Shown here one piece after another: positions 29,225-37,979 of a stretch of DNA of 38,726 nt. Under the pieces are notes generated by a model. That model did no database searches, was not told where the DNA came from, and saw only the letters and a list, made by a program, of their open reading frames with translations. Location: positions 1-38,726 of IMG/VR virus record IMGVR_UViG_3300037247_000447; one strand, written 5' to 3'. The first letter of the stretch is position 1. The number at the start of each line of letters is the position of its first letter. Origin of the DNA: a virus. The translations under genes and the position numbers were made by a program.

Positions 29225-31618
29225 ATGGCTACGTACATAGACCTTACATCTCTAGGCCCAACGGAGGACACCGCCCGACTACGGGCAGAACTCCTCGGTC
29301 TCCGTGGCCTCATCCTACGCCGACAAGACCGTGACGTGGCGTTGCGATCTCTGTCAACGGGCGACTCCATCGTGTGTCAACCGTCCGCATTCCCCTTCTG
29401 GCGTAGGCTTCCACCCGATGTTCCTATTGTGTACGCCGAGGACCCAAGCGCAGAGGACTCCCCCGCTGCGCGTGTGGATTCTTGGCTACTTTGGTGCCTT
29501 ATTCAGCTCAGTCTATCTCCATCTGAGGCGCGTGTGCTTGTACGCCAGCCCCCGAAGAGCAAGACACACAAGCATTGGCAGGCGTGGCAGACAGCAAATG
29601 AGACGGCGAGTGCCTATGAGGGATGGGCTGGCTCTGGTCTGCCTACGCTCGAGGTGCTGGGCGGTGCTGACGCTGACGTAGCGGTGGAGGCTCGACCGTA
29701 CCACTGGCGCCTGGTGCAGACCGACGATGACATCGAAGATGCGGCACGGTTTCTTGCACAGTATCAGCGCCCCGAGTACGCGCTAGGCGTAGACGTAGAG
29801 ACAGCCCTTGTGAGCGACGACCCGAACGAGACCCAAGACGATCTTGTGGGTGTTGGCCTGTCGTTTGGGGATGAATGCTTTTACGGTCAGACATCTGACA
29901 AACGGTGGCTTGCTCTGCTACGCAACTATCTACCTGGCGTTCGGTGGACGGCCTGGAACGCTAAGTATGATGAGGGCGTCCTCCGCCGACACGGTATCGG
30001 CATCGGCTCTCTCGCTGGCGATGGTATGCTTGCTGCACGGCTGCTTGGTGAGCCCACTGCCGGCCTCAAGGATGTAGTCCTCCGACACTATGGCGTGCGG
30101 ATGATCACCTATGATGACGTGACCCTTGGTGGCAAGCGGTCTATTCGTGACGCCCCCCCTGAACAGGTAGCCGAGTACTGCTCGGGCGACTGCTATTGGG
30201 GTGTGAGGGCCACGACTGATCTCGTACAGCGGCTTAGCGGCCAAGCCCTCAAGCTCTACACTGACACTGATCTCCCCCTCGTGCGGACCCTCGTCAACAT
30301 GGAGTTACGTGGCATCCAGCTAGACGTAGACTCCGCTACCGAAGCCTTGGCAGATGCTGACGAAAAGCTGCTTGCTTTGCGGAGCGCCATCGACAGCCTC
30401 GCACGTGAGTCTGGATACGCCCGCCCTGACACCCGCCGAGTATGTTCCTCATGCCGCAACGGTAAGAATAAGCGCGTCGGCTGCCCTGAGTGCAAGGGTG
30501 CAGGCGCCTTCCACTTTCCTAACCCCCTCAACCCTGGCTCCACGGCACAGCTCGTGGACTGGCTACACGGCCACCTGAACATCCCCGTTCAGGCTCTCTC
30601 CCGTAACACAGGCGCTGCATCCGTGGATGCCCTTGCCCTTCTCCGTATGCAAGACGCGCACCCAGCAATCCCGATCCTCCTCAACTGGCGGGCGATTGAT
30701 CGCTACCGTACGTTCCTCATCGGATGGCTGGAGGACGCCCAGCATGACGGGCGGATACGGACTAACCTCACGATGTCCTTCACTAAGAGTGGCCGGCTAT
30801 CTTCTCGTGACCCTAACCTCCAACAGGTATCCCGTCCATGGAGGCGGCACTTCGTTGCACCAGAAGGACACGTGCTCGTATGCGCAGACTACACTGCTCT
30901 GGAGGTACGCATAGCTGCCTTCGCCTCCCGTGACTCAACGCTGCTTGCTGTGATGAATGCTGACCCGGATACCGAGGCCGGCGACATCCATGCGCAGAAT
31001 GTGACTAGGCTCTTCAATGTCCCATACGCAGACCAAGAGGCACGTCCCGACCTCCGTGTGCGTGCTAAGAACTACCTCTTTGGTGCCTTCTACGGGTCGA
31101 TGGGACAGGAGGTACAGGCTGTGCTTGCAAAGGCGATCCTCTCGGATACGTCACTGGGTAAGCCGCCGAGCACCCGTGAGATCTCCCATGCTATCTCAAA
31201 CATCCACGACATCTACTCCCACTACTTCCGTGAATGGGTGCCGTTCATGATCGAGCGTGCGCGTGAACAGAACAACACAGCGTACACCTGCTTCGGCCGG
31301 CCGAGGGTAGTCCCGGACCTCACATCGGGGTACAAGCAGCAGCGTGAAGCCGCCGAACGGATGTGTATTTCACAGATCATTCAGGGGACAGCGGCTGACA
31401 TCGGCCGGATGGCCTGTAATCTGGTTGACAACCTGGCTGGTGGACGCCTGCTGTTGCAAATCCACGATGAACTGGTAATCGAGACGCCGCTGGCGGCTGC
31501 CGAGCTTGACAACTATAAATCGACCGTGGTACAATGCATGTGCTTAGGCCAGCCATTGGAGGGGGTTCCACTGATTGTTAAGGTAGGCGTTGGCTCAACG
31601 TGGCTTGATGCCAAGTAG
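29225..31618 (+). CDS. polA-like: Family A DNA polymerase with 3'-5' exonuclease
   Basis: 797 residues. Exonuclease: D190-V-E192 in LGVDVETAL, the NAKYD motif, and Y-x3-D in EYCSGDCYW. Polymerase: motif A CADYTALEVR (D555, E560), motif B RVRAKNYLFGAFYGSMGQ with the finger-helix R/K and YG, motif C IHDEL (H747-D748-E749). Between exonuclease and palm lies C407-x2-C410...C420-x2-C423 followed by KGAGAF, a small zinc-finger-like insertion. No 5'-3' nuclease domain. It would replicate the phage genome. Start ATG 29225 with GAGAGG upstream. Confidence 0.95.
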   Translation: MATYIDLTSLGPTEDTARLRAELLGLRGLILRRQDRDVALRSLSTGDSIVCQPSAFPFWRRLPPDVPIVYAEDPSAEDSPAARVDSWLLWCLIQLSLSPSEARVLVRQPPKSKTHKHWQAWQTANETASAYEGWAGSGLPTLEVLGGADADVAVEARPYHWRLVQTDDDIEDAARFLAQYQRPEYALGVDVETALVSDDPNETQDDLVGVGLSFGDECFYGQTSDKRWLALLRNYLPGVRWTAWNAKYDEGVLRRHGIGIGSLAGDGMLAARLLGEPTAGLKDVVLRHYGVRMITYDDVTLGGKRSIRDAPPEQVAEYCSGDCYWGVRATTDLVQRLSGQALKLYTDTDLPLVRTLVNMELRGIQLDVDSATEALADADEKLLALRSAIDSLARESGYARPDTRRVCSSCRNGKNKRVGCPECKGAGAFHFPNPLNPGSTAQLVDWLHGHLNIPVQALSRNTGAASVDALALLRMQDAHPAIPILLNWRAIDRYRTFLIGWLEDAQHDGRIRTNLTMSFTKSGRLSSRDPNLQQVSRPWRRHFVAPEGHVLVCADYTALEVRIAAFASRDSTLLAVMNADPDTEAGDIHAQNVTRLFNVPYADQEARPDLRVRAKNYLFGAFYGSMGQEVQAVLAKAILSDTSLGKPPSTREISHAISNIHDIYSHYFREWVPFMIERAREQNNTAYTCFGRPRVVPDLTSGYKQQREAAERMCISQIIQGTAADIGRMACNLVDNLAGGRLLLQIHDELVIETPLAAAELDNYKSTVVQCMCLGQPLEGVPLIVKVGVGSTWLDAK

Positions 31619-31629
31619 AAGGAGGCAAC

Positions 31630-31857
31630 ATGCGCTTAGACCCTAAGACTATTACCGACCTCTGGGCAGATGATGTAAGAGCGGCGGCGGAGTTTACGAG
31701 GGAGATGTCTATCTTGGTTGTGCCTGCTTACCCACACCGCCGACGTTGGCAGTGGTGGCACAATCAGCGTTGTCTGGGTTGCCGCTTAGCGGAGGATGAG
31801 TGGCCGGCACAACGTCAAAGGTTTACCAAGACGTTGCGTATACCGAGGCTTGACTGA
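31630..31857 (+). CDS. Unknown small basic protein
   Basis: 75 residues, AAGGAGG upstream. Trp/Arg-rich (PHRRRWQWWHNQRCLGCRLAE) with one CxxC. Overlaps the next gene by one base (TGATG). Not recognised. Confidence 0.6.
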   Translation: MRLDPKTITDLWADDVRAAAEFTREMSILVVPAYPHRRRWQWWHNQRCLGCRLAEDEWPAQRQRFTKTLRIPRLD

Positions 31858-32177
31858 TGCCGCGCTATGATTTTGACTGCCCGGCTGATGGGGGCCATGT
31901 CTTCGAGCAGGTCGCAGGGTATGACGAGCCCTGTATTCTGTGCCCTAAGCACCAGGCCTGGTCTACCCGCCGAGCTGTCTACCGCTCACAGAGCGTCATC
32001 TTCAAGGGTGATGGGTTCACGCGCTCGGTGATTGTACCTGACCCGCCTCAGCCTACGTCTACGGCGAAGTTGACTACTAGCGAACGCATGGAGGTGCTCG
32101 ACGACTTCGCCAAGGAGACCCACCGCTACGATACCGAGACGCTACCATACAAGAAGGAGGAACGCGCTCGTGGTTAG
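31857..32177 (+). CDS. FmdB-like zinc-ribbon protein
   Basis: 106 residues. MPRYDFDCPADGGHVFEQV...CILCP matches the FmdB-type putative zinc ribbon (MPxYdfrC..CGh.fe......CP.C), with the first pair altered. After it comes VYRSQSVIFKGDGFTRSV, also usual for this group. Phage versions are common; function unknown. Confidence 0.7.
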   Translation: MPRYDFDCPADGGHVFEQVAGYDEPCILCPKHQAWSTRRAVYRSQSVIFKGDGFTRSVIVPDPPQPTSTAKLTTSERMEVLDDFAKETHRYDTETLPYKKEERARG

Positions 32178-32310
32178 GAGACTGCTGCACGGTGTCTATT
32201 GTGGAAAGCACATGTACTACCTGACACGCGGTACTACGAATCATCCAGCCCCTCCTATTAGGGTTGTCCTTGTTAGTGAGGAGGAGTCCCATGCCGACCG
32301 CAGTAGCTGA
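32170..32310 (+). CDS. 46-residue peptide (possible)
   Basis: GTG 32170 with AAGGAGG upstream, overlapping the stop of the FmdB-like gene and, at its end, the next gene by 20 bases. Product starts VVRRLLHGVYCGKHMYYLTR. Plausible but without a recognised motif. Confidence 0.35.
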   Translation: MVRRLLHGVYCGKHMYYLTRGTTNHPAPPIRVVLVSEEESHADRSS

Positions 32311-32428
32311 TCCGGATCAGTGTCCCGAATGCGGACACACGGCCCATGCAGGTAGGTGCTTTCGCATCGTACCTGTAGGGGAGGCGTTCACCTACTGCCC
32401 TTGCAAGCACCGTCGGCAAAGGACTTGA
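32291..32428 (+). CDS. 45-residue zinc-ribbon protein
   Basis: ATG 32291 with GAGGAGGAG upstream. CPECGHTAHAGRC and CPCKHRR give five cysteines and three histidines in 45 residues, a clear small zinc fold. It ends just before a GTG-started gene. Confidence 0.6.
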   Translation: MPTAVADPDQCPECGHTAHAGRCFRIVPVGEAFTYCPCKHRRQRT

Positions 32429-32431
32429 CAC

Positions 32432-33082
32432 GTGGACGGTGAACAGGTAGTCATCGTCGCTCCGCCTGTGCTCACGCCGGTCCTCGATCCCACTACATGG
32501 GACTGCCCGCCTATCTGGGACATGCCTGACTACCAGCAGCGGGAGCGGAAGACGAAACGCATCGCTCTCCCTCAGCTTACGAACGAGGAGTGGGCAGCGT
32601 GGGACCGTGTCGTCCGTGAGACCTTCAGCCGTGATGAGGAATGGGCCGTGCGCTTTGCGATGGGGCACCTGATCCGCTGCTGGGCCAGCGTAGACCCATC
32701 AGGTGCGTATGGGCGGGTCCAAAGTGAGTCAGCAATAGATGCGATCCACCGGCGTAACGTCAAACGGGCACACTACGAACAGATGTTCCGCACGTGGGGA
32801 GACATCATTACGAACATCGAGGACGTGGGTGATGTGTCATCTGCAGCGAGCCTGCTTGCTGAGGTTACGACATACCTCGACGAGTTGCCTACGCAGGCGG
32901 AGAAGAGGTTACTTGTCCTGGCGGCGCATCATTCTCCGTTCTGGGGCTTGATCACCCTGTTGGCCGGACACGCTTCTGCCGATCCGGGTATGGATGATCC
33001 GCCCTATGTCAAGCAGGCTTATCAATGGGTAGAAGCCTGGGAATCATTGAGGCGTGGCCTTGACATCCCAGCGACAATGTAG
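32432..33082 (+). CDS. Unknown early protein
   Basis: 216 residues from GTG 32432, AAAGGA upstream. N-terminus Pro-rich (VVIVAPPVLTPVLDPTTWDC), then charged helices (KTKRIALPQLTNEEWAAWDR, FRTWGDIITNIEDV). No enzymatic motif recognised. It lies among replication genes, so may be a replication accessory factor. Confidence 0.6.
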   Translation: MDGEQVVIVAPPVLTPVLDPTTWDCPPIWDMPDYQQRERKTKRIALPQLTNEEWAAWDRVVRETFSRDEEWAVRFAMGHLIRCWASVDPSGAYGRVQSESAIDAIHRRNVKRAHYEQMFRTWGDIITNIEDVGDVSSAASLLAEVTTYLDELPTQAEKRLLVLAAHHSPFWGLITLLAGHASADPGMDDPPYVKQAYQWVEAWESLRRGLDIPATM

Positions 33083-33088
33083 TATAGT
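33060..33088 (+). promoter_or_regulatory. Near-consensus rightward promoter
   Basis: TTGACA (33060-33065), 17 bp, TATAGT (33083-33088). It overlaps the last codons of the preceding gene and sits 33 bases ahead of the next start. It lacks the TGn of the other promoters but has the best -10/-35 pair on this strand. Confidence 0.65.
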
Positions 33089-33120
33089 GGTAAAGCAGCA
33101 TCAATAGGAGGAGGCATACC

Positions 33121-33303
33121 ATGTGCCCTAAGAACCCCAGAGAAACCGTGTTGGTTCAACCCGTCTACGATCATAATCGAGACGTTGTGGGCTATCGGTG
33201 GCTGTGCCCCCTGTGTCGAATGTACAACGACCGGGGGGATGATCAGGGGCAGTTTACCATCTGTCCCACTTGCCAAATAGATTTTTGGGTATACCGGCAA
33301 TAA
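33121..33303 (+). CDS. 60-residue zinc-ribbon protein
   Basis: ATG 33121 with TAGGAGGAGG upstream. CPLC (about 29-32) and CPTC (about 48-51) form a treble-clef or ribbon pair (WLCPLCRMYND...ICPTCQIDF). First gene after the promoter at 33060. Confidence 0.65.
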   Translation: MCPKNPRETVLVQPVYDHNRDVVGYRWLCPLCRMYNDRGDDQGQFTICPTCQIDFWVYRQ

Positions 33304-33320
33304 GTAGAAGGAGGCATACC

Positions 33321-33620
33321 GTGTCACGTCCAGCAAATCTCGAACGGTTGATTCGTAAGGACGAGATCAGTCTACAGGATCAGCAGGCGGCCGTTAAGGG
33401 TACGCCACTCGACAGCCCTGTCATTAAGGCTCTACGTGACTTCACAACTCAAGCAGCGCAGGCCCGTGCAGTAGCGGTTGTCGTTGTAAGCATGAGTCAG
33501 TCCGGTAACATTGGAATGGCGGCTGTGACGCCTGGTGGCTACGTGCAAGGCTACGGGCTGCTACAGCAGGCAATCATTCTAATGCAGGGGCAGCAGGCGC
33601 AGCAGCAGGGGCCACGATAA
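33321..33620 (+). CDS. Unknown helical protein
   Basis: 99 residues from GTG 33321 with AAGGAGG upstream; an earlier in-frame start overlaps the previous gene and has no site. Arg/Asp/Glu-rich start, then Ala/Val-rich helix (QAARAVAVVVVSMSQ-like region near 50) and a Gln-rich end (LMQGQQAQQQGPR). Overlaps the next gene by one base (TAATG). Confidence 0.6.
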   Translation: MSRPANLERLIRKDEISLQDQQAAVKGTPLDSPVIKALRDFTTQAAQARAVAVVVVSMSQSGNIGMAAVTPGGYVQGYGLLQQAIILMQGQQAQQQGPR

Positions 33621-33982
33621 TGGGAAAGACCGACCGCACCACGGCAGGGGAACGACTTGATATTACCATGTGGTGTGACGCTGTGCTGAATGGTGATGTT
33701 GTGTCTTTCCACAATGAGAAAGCTATCGCGTCAGATATGGAGCGTCTTATTGTGCATCTTGAGGCCACATTAGCTGCGCTACAGGAGCCTAGTCGCCGCG
33801 CATGTGAGGGCCAGGTAGGGAAAATCGACTATGTTGACTGCAACTGTTGGACGTGCCGTGCCCGTGCTGCGCTACAAGAGGTTGATAACCGACGTATACA
33901 GCGGCAGTGGGGTGACGATAGCACACCCGACGCCAGTTTTACAGGATGGCTGGTATCAAGGAGGCCGGGGCCTAAATGGTGA
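33620..33982 (+). CDS. Unknown protein with Cys cluster
   Basis: 120 residues, ATG 33620. Helical N-terminal 60 residues, then VDCNCWTCRARAALQEVD with a CxCxxC metal-site look. The tail overlaps the helicase start by seven bases (ATGGTGA). Not recognised. Confidence 0.6.
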   Translation: MGKTDRTTAGERLDITMWCDAVLNGDVVSFHNEKAIASDMERLIVHLEATLAALQEPSRRACEGQVGKIDYVDCNCWTCRARAALQEVDNRRIQRQWGDDSTPDASFTGWLVSRRPGPKW

Positions 33983-35643
33983 AAACGCCCGAAACCCCTA
34001 CCGAGCTGGGTCTACCTGCTGAACGCTGGTGGCCAGGGCAGCGTGATACAATCGAGCGTGTACTCGCCGCCTTCGATGAGTACCCCTTCGTACTCCTCAG
34101 CGCACCGACGGGCTCAGGGAAAACAATCATAGCAACAGCCGTACAGCGGCTGCTAGGCGTAGACTCAGTGAACCTCACACACACCATTGGTCTGCAGGAT
34201 CAGTACATACGCACAATGGATTGGGCAGCGGTGGTCACGGGGCGCAACAATCACACCTGTCCCATCGACCCATTCGGGGGGACAGCCGAACGTGCCCCAT
34301 GTACGCAGGGCGCTAGTTGCGACCTCATATCGGCCGGCGACGATGGCTGCTCGTACTACCGGATGTTGTATGCGGCGGCTCAGAACCCGCAGGCAGTGCT
34401 CAACTATGCCTACGCGGTGCGGATCGTACAGGCGCAGGGTATTCGGGGGTACAACTACAACCCGTTCCACCGAGAACTCCTCGTGTGTGACGAGGCCGAC
34501 CTTGCCGAGCAGGCTATTATTGAAGCGGTTACGATTCAGCTCAGCCGCCAGACGGTTCGGGAGTTCAACTGTCCTACACGACAGGACACAACGGCTGCTA
34601 TGCTTATTGCGTGGGCAGTCAGTATGATGCCTCGTATCCAGGCATGGTATGATGTGCGGCGCACGGCCGCACTGTGTGCAGGGCACCGGCTTACGACGTG
34701 CAAAGAGTGTGACCACCAAGCGGGCACAACGGCAGCACGGGAATATTGGTCAGCCACTGCCCTCTGGCGTGCTGTCCAGAGCTTGTGCCAGATCGGAGAC
34801 ACAGCCGACGATTGGATCGTTCTCCACGATGACCGCGCACTACGTATCCGCCCCATTTGGGGCTGGACAGTGGCGCGGCGCTCTTTGTTTTTCGCCTTCC
34901 GCCGCGCGCTTTTGATGTCAGCAACGCTTGGTGATCCGCACCTGCTTGCACGGAAGCTTGACCTACCAGAGGGGCAGTGGACGTATGTTACCATGCCGTC
35001 GTACTTTCCAGCTGAGAACCGGCCAGTGTTCTATCTTCCTGTTACGAAGGTCAGCCGGAACTCCAATCCTACCGACTATGACCGGCTGGCCCAGGCGATC
35101 CACCACATTGCGGAGCAGCCAGGGCTTCAGGACAAGAAGGGGATTATCCACACGGGATCGTTCCGTGTCGCGGGTGAGTTGTTCGGACGACTGGCAGCGA
35201 CGAGTGATCGTTATGTTGCCCATTTGGTGGGGGCAGGAGCGAAGCCGTTACTGAATAAGAGCCGTCAGATGAAGGAGCAAATAATCAATTGGCTCCGTAC
35301 AGACGACCGGCCTTTGATTGCTCTGTCCCCCTCTCTAGCCACAGGGGTAGACATCCCCTATGAGATCGGCTTCCAGGTTATCGCCAAGGTGCCGTTCGGA
35401 GACCTCGGAGACCCAGTTGTGCGAGCCCGTCGTGAATACATGAAGGCAGGTGATGCGTTCGGAAAGTCCAACTATGACGGAGAAGCCATGAACACGGTGG
35501 TACAGGCCTGCGGTCGTGCTGTTAGGGCGCCGGACGACAAGGGTGTGACGTTCATAATCGACGGTAATTTCTGGCCCCTGTACAAGCGGACGCATACACC
35601 CGATCACTTCAATGTGACGTGGACAAGAGGAGGGACATCATGA
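33976..35643 (+). CDS. XPD/DinG-type Fe-S DNA helicase
   Basis: 555 residues. Walker A SAPTGSGKT (42-50) with Q22 upstream as Q-motif; DEAD-box in LLVCDEADLAEQ; motif VI QACGRAVRAPDDKG near the C-terminus. Between motifs I and II four cysteines C95, C109, C115, C125 have the layout of the XPD/DinG 4Fe-4S cluster. Such SF2 enzymes unwind DNA 5'-3'. Size is close to small DinG-like phage helicases. It may be the replication or recombination helicase here, as no DnaB-like gene is seen in the window. Confidence 0.9.
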   Translation: MVKTPETPTELGLPAERWWPGQRDTIERVLAAFDEYPFVLLSAPTGSGKTIIATAVQRLLGVDSVNLTHTIGLQDQYIRTMDWAAVVTGRNNHTCPIDPFGGTAERAPCTQGASCDLISAGDDGCSYYRMLYAAAQNPQAVLNYAYAVRIVQAQGIRGYNYNPFHRELLVCDEADLAEQAIIEAVTIQLSRQTVREFNCPTRQDTTAAMLIAWAVSMMPRIQAWYDVRRTAALCAGHRLTTCKECDHQAGTTAAREYWSATALWRAVQSLCQIGDTADDWIVLHDDRALRIRPIWGWTVARRSLFFAFRRALLMSATLGDPHLLARKLDLPEGQWTYVTMPSYFPAENRPVFYLPVTKVSRNSNPTDYDRLAQAIHHIAEQPGLQDKKGIIHTGSFRVAGELFGRLAATSDRYVAHLVGAGAKPLLNKSRQMKEQIINWLRTDDRPLIALSPSLATGVDIPYEIGFQVIAKVPFGDLGDPVVRARREYMKAGDAFGKSNYDGEAMNTVVQACGRAVRAPDDKGVTFIIDGNFWPLYKRTHTPDHFNVTWTRGGTS

Positions 35644-35699
35644 TAGTGTAACCACATGTGGCGTGAACCGAGATCGTTAGGACATTAAGGAGGACAACA

Positions 35700-36521
35700 G
35701 TGACCGAAGCAAAAGCAACAGCAGATGTCTTTGGCGGAATCTCCATCGACCCCGCAACTTGGGAAGACCCCAAGCAGACCTTTCCAGGTGAGATCATCAC
35801 CAGCGAGTTCCGCCTCGCAACAGAAGAGTACCGTGCGGAGACGGAGTACCGTCCAGCCATCACGGAGGACCTCCCGCAGTGGGACCTGCGTATCAAGCGG
35901 CTGGATGCCGTGCGCGTCGAGCTGGACGGCTCGCACTCGGACGTGGTATACTACGGCGGCATCGACATGGTGCGCTACAACGCACGTGTTAACGATGGTC
36001 GGGGTGGGCTAGTGCCGATCTCGAGCCGCTACCCCAAGGAGTGGGAGATCACCAACGCGCACAAGAAGGTGTTTGGCACCGTACAGCCGCCGACGACCTT
36101 GGTAAGCAAGCTGGCGATGTTTGACTTCTTCCAGACCAGGGCGTATGGCACCGTCACGGCCAAGCGTGTTCTGTTGCCAGTGTCCGTGCTTCCGCCTGAC
36201 TGGACGTTCAGTGGGGAGCGGATCGTCTTTACGGCACGTGAGCGGGATGAGGATGCGCCAGTTGACAGTGGAGAGGGTGCCCCTACTGCTGGCGGATCGG
36301 TGAACCTTCTACCTGAGGTGGAGGCATTGGCTCTGATCCCCGCCGCGATCAACGGTCAGAAGGCAACCGACGTGGCTGGTGTCATCGCTGCTATCCCGCA
36401 GCACGCGCGGCTTCCCAACATCGTGAACGGTGTTGCTACTCAGGAGCTATTCAAGGATTTGGAGGCTGCTGGGAAGATCAACATCAATGGCGATGGTGTA
36501 ATTGAGGCCATCACTGCATAA
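35700..36521 (+). CDS. Candidate single-stranded DNA-binding / replication protein
   Basis: 273 residues from GTG 35700 with AAGGAGG upstream. The N-terminal 170 residues are beta-rich with many aromatic residues (PQWDLRIKRLDAVRVEL, DMVRYNARVNDGRGGL, WTFSGERIVFTARER), compatible with an OB-like fold. The C-terminus is Ala-rich and acidic. No signature is strong. Place between helicase and nuclease/recombinase genes is where phages often keep an SSB. It is a suggestion only. Confidence 0.4.
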   Translation: MTEAKATADVFGGISIDPATWEDPKQTFPGEIITSEFRLATEEYRAETEYRPAITEDLPQWDLRIKRLDAVRVELDGSHSDVVYYGGIDMVRYNARVNDGRGGLVPISSRYPKEWEITNAHKKVFGTVQPPTTLVSKLAMFDFFQTRAYGTVTAKRVLLPVSVLPPDWTFSGERIVFTARERDEDAPVDSGEGAPTAGGSVNLLPEVEALALIPAAINGQKATDVAGVIAAIPQHARLPNIVNGVATQELFKDLEAAGKININGDGVIEAITA

Positions 36522-36582
36522 GGACCTGGAGTGGAGGTTCGGGGCGGCGGACCTCCGTGTTACATGGCTAGGAGGTGGCTTT

Positions 36583-36825
36583 ATGATGTATGAATTGGTA
36601 GTGGACGGCGACTTCCGTCTAGCTGCTTGGAATCCCCAGCTCACATCGGGGCCAGACTACTCGTTCCCTGACGTTCTCTGGGTAGAGGGCACTATGCTTC
36701 TTAGTGGACAGCCTGTTGTAGTTAGGGAAGGCGTTACCCTCCTCGCAGACGGTCGCCAGATATGGCAGAAGAAGGTGCCGGTAGGCGCACGTGAGCGGCG
36801 GGAAAGGAAGTGTTGTCGTGACTAG
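36583..36825 (+). CDS. Unknown small beta-rich protein
   Basis: 80 residues from ATG 36583 with TAGGAGGTG upstream. YELVVDGDFRLAAWNP and LLSGQPVVVREGVTLLADG show strand-rich sequence; Arg-rich end. Overlaps the nuclease start by eight bases. Confidence 0.55.
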   Translation: MMYELVVDGDFRLAAWNPQLTSGPDYSFPDVLWVEGTMLLSGQPVVVREGVTLLADGRQIWQKKVPVGARERRERKCCRD

Positions 36826-37771
36826 CCAAGATGTAGAAATCCTCTATGATGCCGAATACACAGCACAGATCAATGACCGTATCCGATCACGCTTTCCGTC
36901 TGGCCCCCGCAATGCTACGCACGCATCGGACTGTTTTTACTGTCTCCGAAAAGCCTGGCGTAAGCGGCAACTGCCCGAGGGCGAGCGTGAACCCGACGAC
37001 GAGCTACTACTGACGTTCCTCGGCGGCCTATTGTTCGAGGACCTCGTTACTGAAGGCGAACCGCAGCGTACATCCGCCTACTGCTGGACATGCCAGACGG
37101 TAAACCGTGTCCTGCGTGCTGATCCCAATGATCCAGAGCCTGAGACCTGCGGCGTCTGTGGCAACCGCTGGCTGCTGTTCACGCCGGACTACATTGCAGA
37201 CGGGGTCATCCATGAGGTGAAGCAAACGCGGAAGTCGCGGCGTCGTGGGCCGGCGGATGCGCCGTGGTGGATAGACCAGCTGCGTACCTACTTCGCCTTT
37301 GCTCAGCGTGCGGGCTGGGTCACAGCACCCTACGCACGGCTTGTGGTCAACTGGATGATGGGAGACTACGGGAGTCGGCGTAAGGGCATGAAGCCTGTGC
37401 CTCCCCGGGCTGCGCTGGATGCGTTCAAGATCGTGTTCGACCCCAAGAGCCTCGAGCCCTGGATGGAGGAGCTACATCGGAGGGCTCGGATTGTTGAGGG
37501 GGAGGAGGTGCCGCCCTTGACAGGTATGGGAGAGGGGGAGGAGCGGTCGCCAGCCTACGAATGGGAATGCGGATCGTGTGACGTGGGCCGGGCAATGGAG
37601 TGTGAGAACTACAGATGGGATGCTGAAGGGAAAGAACGGTACGGTCTAGACAACCTAGCTGCTGCACAGGCATACCTAACAGATGCTAATAGGGAGGATA
37701 AGGAGGAGAGTGATGCTGTTGAGGCAGGGGCTACTGATAAGTCACCGCCTGGTGAGACTGTTGAGGGGTGA
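36818..37771 (+). CDS. Cas4/RecB-like PD-(D/E)XK nuclease with Fe-S-type cysteines
   Basis: 317 residues from GTG 36818, nine bases after AAAGGA; an earlier GTG at 36791 is weaker. DYIADGVIHEVKQT (124-137) is the PD-(D/E)XK core with D128 or D124, E133 and K135. C39/C42 near the start and C251/C254/C262 near the end fit the Cas4/AddB-type cluster (one N-terminal, three C-terminal Cys). A CWTC...CGVC ribbon lies before the active site. Such enzymes are 5'-3' or 3'-5' exonucleases in recombination; neighbours (Sak4-like ATPase, helicase) support that. Confidence 0.8.
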   Translation: MTSQDVEILYDAEYTAQINDRIRSRFPSGPRNATHASDCFYCLRKAWRKRQLPEGEREPDDELLLTFLGGLLFEDLVTEGEPQRTSAYCWTCQTVNRVLRADPNDPEPETCGVCGNRWLLFTPDYIADGVIHEVKQTRKSRRRGPADAPWWIDQLRTYFAFAQRAGWVTAPYARLVVNWMMGDYGSRRKGMKPVPPRAALDAFKIVFDPKSLEPWMEELHRRARIVEGEEVPPLTGMGEGEERSPAYEWECGSCDVGRAMECENYRWDAEGKERYGLDNLAAAQAYLTDANREDKEESDAVEAGATDKSPPGETVEG

Positions 37772-37979
37772 ACACCGATCCTTATCTCTTGAGTTCGGTG
37801 ATACACTAGGGTTGGACGGTTATCACCAGGACGATAAGTGTGACGTGTGTGACCTGCTACACGTCATAGACGATGAAGAGGATATGGCCGATATGGAGGC
37901 TGCCGAACAGGCACATGATAACACAGAAGCGGAGGCAGCCTATGCAGAGTGGAGGAAGGGGGTGCCGCATGACTGCTGA
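37713..37979 (+). CDS. Small acidic protein overlapping nuclease and recombinase genes
   Basis: 88 residues from ATG 37713 with AAGGAGG upstream, beginning 59 bases before the nuclease stop and overlapping the recombinase start by eleven bases. DKCDVCDLLHVIDDEEDMADM has one CxxC; otherwise very acidic. Not recognised. Confidence 0.55.
   Translation: MLLRQGLLISHRLVRLLRGEHRSLSLEFGDTLGLDGYHQDDKCDVCDLLHVIDDEEDMADMEAAEQAHDNTEAEAAYAEWRKGVPHDC

Noticed and set aside
32424-32452. TTGACA near 32424 as a promoter
   Set aside because: At 17 bp spacing there is only TAGTCA, and the site runs into the start of a gene with its own good ribosome-binding site.
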